Source: Bacteroidales bacterium UBA5197
GTDB taxonomy: Bacteria > Bacteroidota > Bacteroidia > Bacteroidales > Lentimicrobiaceae
Direction of reading: 5' to 3'
DNA: 64,000 nt
Assembly: GCA_002412885.1 (NCBI GenBank)
Contig: DHVX01000061.1
Location: 1 to 64,000 of the forward strand
Of this stretch, positions 8,426-16,411 are shown one piece after another. Both the position numbers and the translations under genes were made by a program. Numbering within the stretch: the first letter of the stretch is position 1; every line of letters starts with the position of its first letter. The notes beneath the pieces were generated by a model. The model did not search any database, had not been told where the DNA came from, and worked only from the letters and a program-made list of their open reading frames with translations.

Positions 8426-9486
8426 ATATTCAGAATCTTATTGATGGTCAATAAAAAATCCTCCAGATTTTCAGAACTTCCATCGTTGTAATACATCATC
8501 AGATTAACGCGGCTTCTGCCTTTTGCCTGCACCAGCTTCACATTTCCGAGCAAATTGCCTTCGCTGTCAGTCAGTTTAATAGTGGATAATTTGTTGAAAT
8601 CGCTGAAAAAACCAACTGCATCGCTCTGCGAAAATTGATAGTCAGACTCTATTTCTGCCTTTAATGGAAAAATCTCAATTTCGATGTGCTTGCCGTCGTA
8701 AGCCATGGCACCTGTTGCAGTTTGTGTAACCTCTGAATCTATATTAACTTTTATCCGTTGATTACCAGATTCATGAAGGGTAAACTGAACTTCAACCGAC
8801 GACTTCTTTTTACGGAAAGTAGTTTCCAATTTCATTTCAATATCAAAACCGCCCGCTTTCAAATTAAATAAAACACTGGCCGGCATTCTGTGTTTGAAGG
8901 TTGCTGAATAACTCAGGTTTCCAACCTGGCGATCTCCTTTATATATTTCCGCATCAAAAGTTTCAGGAAACAACATACCCAGATCAGTAAGAATTTCGCT
9001 GAATGAACTTACCACGATTCTGAAGTCCTCAGCCTTCTTTTCATTCCCGGCAGGAAAAATCAGAATAAGAGAATCAGATTGCGCAATCTTTTCAGGAAGG
9101 CTATCCACTGAATGGTAATAAAAAACACCTTTAGCGCGCTGAATATTAAAAGTCTCCAGTTCAGTTCCTTCAAGGGTATCATTAACCGAAAGAAAAGGCA
9201 GCTGAATACCAGGCAGTTTACGTGCAATCATTATTGCCTCAAAAGATTGTGTATTGCTGAATCTTCTGGCAATCTGCATTAACTCAGAATCAAATGCTTT
9301 GAGAATTTTACGGCTTTGGTCGGGAGTTGCTTTGCGGTTACTGCAACCAGCAAAAATAAAAATCAGCACGGCCGCTATAAACCAACTTTTCAAGACTGTA
9401 CTAACGGTAAGTTTTACAGATACCAGACTTTTCAACTGACTGAAGCTGGGAAAAAGGCTTAAAATACCTGATAAAATCACTTGCAT
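8404..9486 (-). CDS. Lipoprotein, unknown function, possible paralogue of the 6.3 kb gene
   Basis: A roughly 360-residue protein with a hydrophobic segment ending FIFAGC/SNRK, a lipobox about 48 residues after the ATG at 9486. A GTG at 9507 would also open the frame but lies only 11 bases from the -7 box, so ATG 9486 is preferred. The real start may be a later GTG, since the signal peptide is otherwise unusually long. The body is strand-rich (YSATFKHRMPASVLFNLKAGGFDIEMKLETTFRK). Short motifs shared with the 6318-7457 protein suggest a common origin. Function unknown. Confidence 0.6.
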   Translation of the reverse strand: MQVILSGILSLFPSFSQLKSLVSVKLTVSTVLKSWFIAAVLIFIFAGCSNRKATPDQSRKILKAFDSELMQIARRFSNTQSFEAIMIARKLPGIQLPFLSVNDTLEGTELETFNIQRAKGVFYYHSVDSLPEKIAQSDSLILIFPAGNEKKAEDFRIVVSSFSEILTDLGMLFPETFDAEIYKGDRQVGNLSYSATFKHRMPASVLFNLKAGGFDIEMKLETTFRKKKSSVEVQFTLHESGNQRIKVNIDSEVTQTATGAMAYDGKHIEIEIFPLKAEIESDYQFSQSDAVGFFSDFNKLSTIKLTDSEGNLLGNVKLVQAKGRSRVNLMMYYNDGSSENLEDFLLTINKILNMKTTMPR

Positions 9487-9517
9487 ACAAGTATGTGTCA
9501 AAAACACAATAAAACCC

Positions 9518-9525
9518 CAAAAGTA
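9518..9525 (-). promoter_or_regulatory. -7 box of the 8.4 kb lipoprotein gene
   Basis: TACTTTTG on the minus strand matches TAnnTTTG exactly, about 32 bases upstream of the ATG at 9486. Confidence 0.5.
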
Positions 9526-9583
9526 AATAGATTACCGGAAATTACGAAATCAGAATTCCAATTCAGACGGAACTTCCATCACC

Positions 9584-9673
9584 ACCCCTGACAGGGTTTT
9601 CTGCTCTATCAAGGGGCTCGCCAGCATCAGCGGGGTTACTATCTATGGCGGAACAACAAACCCTGTCAGGGGT
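9584..9673. repeat. REPIN-like palindromic repeat, copy 1
   Basis: About 90 bp bounded by ACCCCTGACAGGGTT and AACCCTGTCAGGGGT. Each end is itself a 7-bp palindrome and the two ends are inverted to each other. It lies directly behind the cdaA stop codon. Relatives are at 13021, 13186, 19882 and 26909. Confidence 0.75.
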
Positions 9674-9691
9674 ATCGTAGCCTGCATATAA

Positions 9692-10483
9692 CTACCCAAA
9701 CACCTCCTCAAGCATTACCTTCAGTTTCGACGGAGGAATATTTAATTGCAACTCCCCGGCTTCACACCACGAAATCTTTCCGGTTTGCTCTGAAACTACT
9801 ATAGCAACTGCATCAGATTTCTCGGTAATGCCCACCGCTGCACGGTGGCGCAAACCAACATGACCTGGTAAACCATCGTTGTTTGAAACCGGCAGAATAC
9901 AACTTGCGGCTACAATTGTATTGTTGCGAATGATGACGGCTCCATCGTGAAGGGGCGCATTTTTAAAAAAAATGTTCTCAAGCAATTGATCAGAAATGCG
10001 GGCATTAAGCAGTTCCCCCGAATTGACATAATCTTCAAGTTCATTAATGCGCGACATTACAATAAGTGCACCTGTGCGGGAGTTTGCCATATGAAAACAG
10101 GCTTGAACAATGGGATCTATATCGGTAAGGTTCTTGTTGGCAACCTTAATTTTCCAGAATAAAAATCGGTTTCCTTTTTTGCGGTTAAAGGCCGAAGTTC
10201 CCAACAGCAATAGGAACTTTCTTATTTCAGGCTGAAATACGATAATCAACGCAATAAACCCAACACTGATAAAAGCTCCCAGAATTTCGGCAAGCAAATC
10301 CATTTCGAGAATACGAACCAGTCGCCAAACCAGAAAAACAGCAATAATTCCCAACAGAATATTTATGGCAGCAGTTCCTTTAACCAGATTGTAAATGGCA
10401 TAAATCATTATCGCAACCAATACAATGTCAACAATATCAAGAAGGCGGATTTGCAAAAAAAGAGGGATCAGCATAGCAGTCAT
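9692..10483 (-). CDS. cdaA: Membrane diadenylate cyclase CdaA
   Basis: This enzyme makes the second messenger c-di-AMP from two ATP. The 263-residue protein has three N-terminal membrane helices (about residues 14-95, including IVLVAIMIYAIYNLV and ISVGFIALIIVF) and a cytoplasmic DAC domain. The catalytic motifs are PLHDGAVII near residue 180 and GLRHRAAVG near residue 215. In Bacillus the same architecture controls potassium and turgor. In many Bacteroidota, as I recall, the gene follows folP; here folP is 16.5 kb away on the same strand. A -7 box lies 17 bases before the ATG. Confidence 0.95.
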   Translation of the reverse strand: MTAMLIPLFLQIRLLDIVDIVLVAIMIYAIYNLVKGTAAINILLGIIAVFLVWRLVRILEMDLLAEILGAFISVGFIALIIVFQPEIRKFLLLLGTSAFNRKKGNRFLFWKIKVANKNLTDIDPIVQACFHMANSRTGALIVMSRINELEDYVNSGELLNARISDQLLENIFFKNAPLHDGAVIIRNNTIVAASCILPVSNNDGLPGHVGLRHRAAVGITEKSDAVAIVVSEQTGKISWCEAGELQLNIPPSKLKVMLEEVFG

Positions 10484-10499
10484 AATTTCTGGCTTTTTG

Positions 10500-10507
10500 C
10501 AAAATTA
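10500..10507 (-). promoter_or_regulatory. cdaA -7 box
   Basis: TAATTTTG on the minus strand is a perfect TAnnTTTG match, giving a very short leader before the ATG at 10483. It suggests cdaA is transcribed from its own promoter here. Confidence 0.55.
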
Positions 10508-10596
10508 CACAAATGCGGGAGAAATAAAGAAAAGACAGATCTCCCAGAAGGGGATTATTTAAAAAATTATATCTTTACATAATTAATCTCAGATAT

Positions 10597-12408
10597 ATGA
10601 AACTATTAATTACTGCTCAATTTCGAATAATTATTCTATTGATACTGACTCCTGTAATCTTATCAGCGCAAGGGAAACGAACAAATAATCCGACTTTTGG
10701 AAACTTCACGCAATCATCTCTGAACGACTATTCCTTTACTACAACCCAAAATTGTTCTGGTCTGCCGACTTATTTTACCATCGACAATACCGAAGGAATA
10801 GATTCAGTGTTCTGGAATTTTAATGATGTCGGGAATTTCGGGAATGACACTTCTACCCTTCTTAATCCATCTTATACATTCTCATCAACAGGAACTTTCT
10901 ATCCTGAACTTACTGTTTTTTCAGGTAACAGTCAAATTATAGTTATGGATTCTATATTCATTTATCAGAATCCGGCACCCAACCTTGGCAATGATGCAAT
11001 GTTTTGTCCTGACGACCCCATTAATCTTACCCTAAATGCGGGCCCGGGTGAACAATACTTTTGGAATGGCTCTGGTAATTCAGGACAGTCAACTTTCCAG
11101 GTAACTGATGCCGGAACTTACACTGTCAGGGTTATGGATCACGGATGTTCAGGTTACGACACAATTTATATAGGCCGATATCCTGAACCAATAATAGATA
11201 ATACATACCTGATGGTTGTCCCCTCAAATTGCGGGAATTCTGATGGATCAATCACAGGAATTGCCATTAATGCCAGTTACCCATATACTATTGAATGGAA
11301 AGATAATTCAGGTAATGTTGTTGGCACTAGTCTGGATCTCATGAATTTACCAGCAGGATTATACTATCTGCAAGTTCGTTATGGCGAAAACTGTCTGATT
11401 TCATTTGGCCAGTATATAGTTAGTGATATTGCTGCACCTTTTATTTCTCATATAGAAGTATTCCCTGATTTTTGCGGTTTGGGAACAGGAGCAATTACCG
11501 TTATTCCTGAAACAGGTGATCCAAATGAATATTGGTACAGTGTGAATGGTGGAATGGACTTTATGCAAAATGGAGGTTACTTCACAGGACTTCATGCAGG
11601 GATTTATATTGTAATGATCAGGAATGAGGCTGGATGTACAAACAGTACCGAGCCAATATTTATACCAAATGAAAATATTCCTCTTGCTCTTCAAATAGAA
11701 GTAATGCCTGATTATTGTGGCATGAACACAGGAGCAATCACAGTTATTCTAACAGGCAATTCAAATGAATTTTGGTACAGTGTGAATGGTGGTTTAGACT
11801 ATGTACAAAACGGAGGCTACTTTACAGGACTTGCTGCCGGGGATTATGATGTTGTAATCAGGAATGATGTTGGTTGTATTAGTGCTAACCATCCAGTTCT
11901 AATTGCCGGCATTCCTTGTCCAGAAAATGTAACCGGACTTCCTGATCTGATCAATACACCTTTGGCAGAAGGTATGGCTGTAATAATCCCGCCGGGCGGA
12001 GGCCCATATACAGTTGAGGTAGATGGAAGTATGCAAACGGTTGTGAATGATACAATAACCGGCCTTTTCGAAGGTTCGCATTCCATAACAATCACCAATT
12101 TATACGGGTTTACCTTATCATTAACTTTGTATATTGAAGGTATCCTAGGCCTTGATGAAACTCAGTATGCGGGTAGTTTTACATTATTTCAGGAAGGAAG
12201 CAGCGATATTATTTATCTTGATTCCGGAACAGCAACAATATCCGGCAAAGCAAATGCTGAAATAAGAAACATTAGCGGACAGCTCATCCGCACACTACCC
12301 ATTAATAAATCCAGAACAGAAATAAACCTCGGAGCTATCCCAAAAGGCATCTACATGCTTACTGTTTTTTCTGAAAAGGGAATATGGAGTGTGAAGTTTG
12401 TAAGATGA
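10597..12408 (+). CDS. Secreted multidomain protein with type IX sorting domain
   Basis: A 603-residue type IX secretion cargo. A signal peptide (ends LSAQ/GKR) is followed by a PKD-like region (about 69-110, DSVFWNFNDVGNFG...YTFSSTGTFYPELTV), an Ig-like stretch (120-195) and three SprB-type repeats (about 205-275, 280-360, 365-435). The last two are close copies, both containing FWYSVNGG/YWYSVNGG and QNGGYFTGL. The C-terminal 80 residues form a type A sorting domain (ISGKANAEIRNISGQLIR...LGAIPKGIYMLTVFSEKG). It would be exported across the outer membrane and attached to the surface or released. It shares architecture with the 1168-residue protein at 22.3 kb. Confidence 0.82.
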   Translation: MKLLITAQFRIIILLILTPVILSAQGKRTNNPTFGNFTQSSLNDYSFTTTQNCSGLPTYFTIDNTEGIDSVFWNFNDVGNFGNDTSTLLNPSYTFSSTGTFYPELTVFSGNSQIIVMDSIFIYQNPAPNLGNDAMFCPDDPINLTLNAGPGEQYFWNGSGNSGQSTFQVTDAGTYTVRVMDHGCSGYDTIYIGRYPEPIIDNTYLMVVPSNCGNSDGSITGIAINASYPYTIEWKDNSGNVVGTSLDLMNLPAGLYYLQVRYGENCLISFGQYIVSDIAAPFISHIEVFPDFCGLGTGAITVIPETGDPNEYWYSVNGGMDFMQNGGYFTGLHAGIYIVMIRNEAGCTNSTEPIFIPNENIPLALQIEVMPDYCGMNTGAITVILTGNSNEFWYSVNGGLDYVQNGGYFTGLAAGDYDVVIRNDVGCISANHPVLIAGIPCPENVTGLPDLINTPLAEGMAVIIPPGGGPYTVEVDGSMQTVVNDTITGLFEGSHSITITNLYGFTLSLTLYIEGILGLDETQYAGSFTLFQEGSSDIIYLDSGTATISGKANAEIRNISGQLIRTLPINKSRTEINLGAIPKGIYMLTVFSEKGIWSVKFVR

Positions 12409-12436
12409 AAGGTCTAATTATCATTCTACGTTTAAT

Positions 12437-13015
12437 ATGAAAAATTCAATAAAGAGCATTTTCTGCCTGCTGATCATTCTTTTTTCAATATCCTGCGAAA
12501 AGGAGAATAGAAATGACACCCCTGAACCCGATATTTTATCAGGTACATGGAGATTCTCAGGTGGTGGTGGCAGTTCAACTCCCATCAATAATAATTTAGC
12601 ACCTGTATTTGTTGTTATGATAGCAGATGTAAATGATAGCAGCATTCTGATTGAATTTAAAAACAACCGTGAATACTTTTTTACATATCAGGATTCAATA
12701 ACAGAGTCGGGTGAATACGAGATTATAAATGACAACCTTGTTCATTTTTCACCACAACCATCCAGATTTCTGAATTTTTGTTTTGGAAACATAAATTATA
12801 CTTTTGTGCCCGATACCTCACTACAAAATACATTCAATTGGTATGACCATAATTTCAGCTTAGATACACTTACATTCAAAATCACTGACATTTCTGAGAT
12901 GGAGATTCAGACTTTCAAAATGTTTGAAAGACCGGTCTCTTTATTGCCAGACTTTACAGAAATAGACACGGTCGCATATATCTCCGAATTTGAACGTTCT
13001 TTTATAAAATTATAG
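12437..13015 (+). CDS. Lipocalin-like lipoprotein
   Basis: A 192-residue lipoprotein with lipobox SISC (Cys20) followed by EKENRND. The mature part opens with ILSGTWRFSGGGG, then FKNNREYFFTYQDSITESGEYEI, the pattern of the small lipocalin-like domains common in Bacteroidota lipoproteins. No ligand can be inferred. It lies 28 bases behind the type IX cargo gene on the same strand, so the two may be co-transcribed. A REPIN-like element begins directly after its stop codon. Confidence 0.6.
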   Translation: MKNSIKSIFCLLIILFSISCEKENRNDTPEPDILSGTWRFSGGGGSSTPINNNLAPVFVVMIADVNDSSILIEFKNNREYFFTYQDSITESGEYEIINDNLVHFSPQPSRFLNFCFGNINYTFVPDTSLQNTFNWYDHNFSLDTLTFKITDISEMEIQTFKMFERPVSLLPDFTEIDTVAYISEFERSFIKL

Positions 13016-13020
13016 CGTCA

Positions 13021-13110
13021 TCCCTGACAGGGTTACACGCTCTGCAAAGATTGGCAGCCCCTTAGATACTGGTGAACTCCTTAATTGGAAGTAGAACCCT
13101 GTCAGGGGTT
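13021..13110. repeat. REPIN-like palindromic repeat, copy 2
   Basis: Bounded by CCCTGACAGGGTT and AACCCTGTCAGGGGTT, with an interior containing GCTCTGC and GGCAG. It starts a few bases after the lipoprotein stop codon. Confidence 0.75.
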
Positions 13111-13185
13111 TAGGCGATAAAAAGGGGCACCCCGCTAATTGCAAACGAACTACATTATTGAAATCAGAATCCTGATACAGTTAGC

Positions 13186-13283
13186 CCCACCCCTAAAAGG
13201 GTTATGAACTCTGCCAGAGGTTGGCAGTCCGTTAGATGCTGGCGAACCCTTCAAGAGGATGGAGCCCAACCCTTTCAGTGGTT
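13186..13283. repeat. REPIN-like palindromic repeat, copy 3 (degenerate)
   Basis: The ends read ACCCCTAAAAGGGTT and AACCCTTTCAGTGGTT and have drifted from the consensus. The interior (CTCTGCCAGAGGTTGGCAG, GTTAGATGCTGGCGAACC) clearly matches copy 2. Together with copy 2 it fills the gap before the TetR gene. Confidence 0.65.
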
Positions 13284-13329
13284 AGCCGAACTGTCAGGGA
13301 TTGGTACAATTACCATAAAAAATGTTAAG

Positions 13330-13362
13330 AAAACTATTAAACCGTAAAAGTTTTATAGTTTT
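13330..13362 (+). promoter_or_regulatory. Efflux operon promoter with overlapping TetR-operator candidate
   Basis: A 12-bp inverted repeat with one mismatch (AAAACTATTAAA at 13330-13341, TTTTATAGTTTT at 13351-13362, 9-base spacer) covers the perfect -7 box TAGTTTTG (13356-13363). An inverted repeat over the -7 box 24 bases upstream of a TetR gene is the expected place for autorepression. Binding is inferred from position and symmetry only. Confidence 0.65.
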
Positions 13363-13386
13363 GCACCTCCAAATCTCAAACCTTTC

Positions 13387-14004
13387 ATGGACACAAGAGA
13401 AAGAATCATCGAAAAAGCCTCAGCCCTGTTTCTGAGCATGGGCATACGTAATGTTACCATGGATTTTATAGCCAGCGAGTTAGGCATATCAAAGCGAACG
13501 ATCTACGAACTGTTTAAGGACAAAGACGATCTGGTAATTCAGGTGCTTCGCGAAATGATTGTGAGAAACAATGAAGAAATGATCGGCATTATCTCAAAAA
13601 CCGAACATGTAATTGAAGCCATTTTCCTTATCCTGAAAATGGAAACTGAAAGACGTAAAAGCTTTGCACGTGTCTTTACCGAAGATGTCAAAAAGTACTT
13701 CCCGCTGATAAACGCAACCATGTATGCCGACGAAAAGAACCTGAAAGAATTTTCAGCTTCATACACACTTCTTGAGAAAGGCATAAGAGAAAGTATCTTC
13801 CGGAAAGACATAAGGATTGACCTTGTTGATACTTTTCTGCATGAGCTTATCGGTTTGATGCACAGCAGCGAAAGGCTCAAGGCATTGGAGCCGACTGAAC
13901 CCGATGCCCTTAACTGCATCTTTCTGCCTTACTTCAGGGGAATCTGCACCAGAAAGGGAGTTGACCTGATGGACAAATACTTTAGCACCAACGAAACTAC
14001 ATAA
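13387..14004 (+). CDS. TetR/AcrR-family transcriptional regulator
   Basis: A 205-residue one-component repressor. Residues 1-50 hold the TetR helix-turn-helix (DTRERIIEKASALFLSMG, VTMDFIASELGISKRTIYELFKDK). The remaining helical part would bind an inducer and dimerise. It heads an operon with tolC-, adaptor- and RND-type genes (8 bases to the next start), so it most likely represses that efflux system and relieves it when a toxic substrate binds. A matching inverted repeat overlaps its own promoter. The inducer is unknown. Confidence 0.92.
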   Translation: MDTRERIIEKASALFLSMGIRNVTMDFIASELGISKRTIYELFKDKDDLVIQVLREMIVRNNEEMIGIISKTEHVIEAIFLILKMETERRKSFARVFTEDVKKYFPLINATMYADEKNLKEFSASYTLLEKGIRESIFRKDIRIDLVDTFLHELIGLMHSSERLKALEPTEPDALNCIFLPYFRGICTRKGVDLMDKYFSTNETT

Positions 14005-14012
14005 ACAGACCC

Positions 14013-15311
14013 ATGAAAACCAAACTATTAACCCTTCTCTTTCTATTGGGCTCAGCAGGTTTGCTTCAGGCTCAGCAAAAACTGACCCTCGATCTCGACG
14101 GCGCTAGGAAACAAGCCATGGAACACAATAAAACCATTCTGAATTCCAATCTGGCGCGCGACAAAGCAGAACTTGCACTCAGGGAGACCATTGCCAACGG
14201 ATTGCCGCAGCTGAATGCAGCCGTGGATTACTCAAACGCGCTGGGCGCAAAAATGTCCATCAGGTTTGCCGAGAATATGCCGGCTTCTGAAATCGAGATC
14301 AAACCCCAAAGCAACTTCAACCTGAATGCCACACAGCTGATATTCAGCGGAAACTACATTGTGGGCATACAAACAGCCAGGCTTTACAGAGATATGGCCG
14401 GTATGAGTATCGAAAAAACTGAACTTGAAGTAATGGCTCAGGTTACTGAGAGTTATCAGTTGGTGCTGCTCTCTGACGAACTGCTCAAACTTCTGCGTCA
14501 GAACCTCAGCAATCTGCAGAACCTTTACACCAAAACCGAAGCGCTGGAGCGTGTGGGAATCATCGAAAAGAATGACCTCGACCAATTGTTTGTGCAGGTT
14601 AATACCTTGCAGAATGCCGTAAAGTCATCGGAACGCCAGATGGAAATGGCCACCAATCTGCTTCGCCTTCAGTTAGGCGTATCAGCCGATACGGAAATTG
14701 AACTTACCAGCCCCATTGATCAGATGCTCGACAATGCATTGGCTGCTTCAGCAAACGGCAGCAGTTTCCGGATTGAAAACCACATAGACTTCAGACTGAT
14801 GAATCAACAGGAAATAGTAAGCCGTAAAATGATCGACATGCAAAGGGCCAACGCTTTGCCTACCCTTTCGGGATACTATCGCTACACCTATAAATTACTG
14901 AAACCCGACTTCGACATGACCCCGGCCAATATGCTGGGCTTGCAGATGAACATCCCGCTATTTTCAAGTGGAGTGCGCAACGCACAGGTAAAACAATCGC
15001 GCATAGACCTGGAGACCACACAAAACAACAAAAGTCTGCTCAGCGATCAGCTCAGGATACAGGAAAAACAACTGCTTTACAATTACAACAGCAATCTGGA
15101 AACCTACATCAATCAGAAAACCAATGTTGAAGTTTCGCGTAGGGTCTATTCTAGCCTGAAACTTAAATATGAGCAAGGACTGATTTCAGGACTCGACCTG
15201 ATCAATGCCGATAACAATTACCTGCGCTCAGAAACGGACTACATCACTGCAATTATGCAGTTGTTGCAGTCAAGGGTGCAATTGCAAAAACTTTACGGAC
15301 AACTGAACTAA
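14013..15311 (+). CDS. TolC-family outer membrane efflux protein
   Basis: A 432-residue outer-membrane channel. A signal peptide (ends LLQAQQ) is followed by two repeated outer-membrane efflux (OEP) halves with long helical hairpins (about 35-215 and 240-430) and beta strands that insert in the outer membrane. Typical sequence includes ANGLPQLNAAVDYSN, the strand ATQLIFSGNYIVGIQ and its counterpart MNIPLFSSGVRNAQVKQS. It forms a trimeric duct that receives substrate from the adaptor and RND pump encoded directly downstream. Confidence 0.93.
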   Translation: MKTKLLTLLFLLGSAGLLQAQQKLTLDLDGARKQAMEHNKTILNSNLARDKAELALRETIANGLPQLNAAVDYSNALGAKMSIRFAENMPASEIEIKPQSNFNLNATQLIFSGNYIVGIQTARLYRDMAGMSIEKTELEVMAQVTESYQLVLLSDELLKLLRQNLSNLQNLYTKTEALERVGIIEKNDLDQLFVQVNTLQNAVKSSERQMEMATNLLRLQLGVSADTEIELTSPIDQMLDNALAASANGSSFRIENHIDFRLMNQQEIVSRKMIDMQRANALPTLSGYYRYTYKLLKPDFDMTPANMLGLQMNIPLFSSGVRNAQVKQSRIDLETTQNNKSLLSDQLRIQEKQLLYNYNSNLETYINQKTNVEVSRRVYSSLKLKYEQGLISGLDLINADNNYLRSETDYITAIMQLLQSRVQLQKLYGQLN

Positions 15312-15328
15312 AAAATACATCTGTTACA

Positions 15329-16375
15329 ATGAAAAGAACATTTAAATACTTCGTGCTGGCAATGGCTGTAACCGCATTTTCCTGCACTACAGAAAAGAAA
15401 AACAACGAAACAACGGCCAGCAGCGATAAAGCGGAGATGGTAAAAGTTGCCGAACTCAGCCTGCAGCAGGTTGCACGATCGGTAGAATACTCGGCCAGTC
15501 TGCAGGCCTTTGAAGAATTGCACATGGCTCCGGCTGCTCCCGGCAGAATTGAAGCCATTTATGTTGAAGTCGGAAAGCGCGTCAACAAAGGCGATCTTAT
15601 TGTGCAGATGGACAAAACCCAGCTTCATCAGGCAGAAATACAGCTCAGAACCCTTGAAGTGGACTTCAAACGATTCGACACCCTGCAAAAAGTTGGAAGT
15701 GTGCCTCAGCAACAGTACGATCAAATGAAATCGCAACTCGAAATCGCCCGCAGTAATGTTGCATTTCTTCAGGAAAACACAAAACTGAGGGCACCATTCA
15801 GTGGCGTAATCTCGGGCAAATACTTCGAAGCCGGCGAAATGTACTCGGGCGCTCCTGTAGCTCCCATTGGCAAAGCAGCAATTGTTTCGCTGGTACAGAT
15901 TGACCGCCTGAAAGCCATTATGCCGGTTTCTGAGAAATATTTTCCTCTGATTAAAAACGGGATGGAAGCAGGTATTGTATGCGATATTTATCCTGAAAAA
16001 ACCTTCAAAGGACGCATCTCAAACATATATCCCACCATGGATGCCGGCAGCCGGACTTTCAATATTGAGCTGCAGGTCGAAAACCGCGAAGGTCTGCTGC
16101 GCCCGGGAATGTTCAGCCGTGTAACCCTGGAACTTGAGCATGTTGAAGCCATACTCCTCCCATCCATTGCCGTGCTGAAAATGCAGGGATCAAACGATCG
16201 TTTTCTTTTTGTTGAGGAAAACGGCATCGCGAAAAGAATACCGGTCACCATCGGAAAACGTTACAACGATCTGGTGGAAGCCAACTCTGACCAGCTTAAA
16301 AAAGGCGACAGAATAATTGTGAGCGGGCAGGCACGTTTGCTCGATGGCATGAAAGTAAAAGTGGAAGGCGAATAG
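15329..16375 (+). CDS. RND efflux periplasmic adaptor (membrane fusion protein)
   Basis: A 348-residue HlyD/AcrA-type adaptor lipoprotein (lipobox FSC, Cys19). It contains a biotinyl-lipoyl half (APGRIEAIYVEVGKRVNKGDLIVQMD near residues 70-95), a short helical hairpin (100-150), the second lipoyl half (LRAPFSGVISGKYFEAGEM), and the beta-barrel and membrane-proximal domains (MPVSEKYFPLIKNG..., RPGMFSRVTLEL). It links the RND pump to the TolC channel in the periplasm. It is 17 bases after the TolC gene and 36 bases before the pump gene. Confidence 0.93.
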   Translation: MKRTFKYFVLAMAVTAFSCTTEKKNNETTASSDKAEMVKVAELSLQQVARSVEYSASLQAFEELHMAPAAPGRIEAIYVEVGKRVNKGDLIVQMDKTQLHQAEIQLRTLEVDFKRFDTLQKVGSVPQQQYDQMKSQLEIARSNVAFLQENTKLRAPFSGVISGKYFEAGEMYSGAPVAPIGKAAIVSLVQIDRLKAIMPVSEKYFPLIKNGMEAGIVCDIYPEKTFKGRISNIYPTMDAGSRTFNIELQVENREGLLRPGMFSRVTLELEHVEAILLPSIAVLKMQGSNDRFLFVEENGIAKRIPVTIGKRYNDLVEANSDQLKKGDRIIVSGQARLLDGMKVKVEGE

Positions 16376-16411
16376 TGCACCTGAGTCAACAATTTTTTAA
16401 GACAAAACAAA

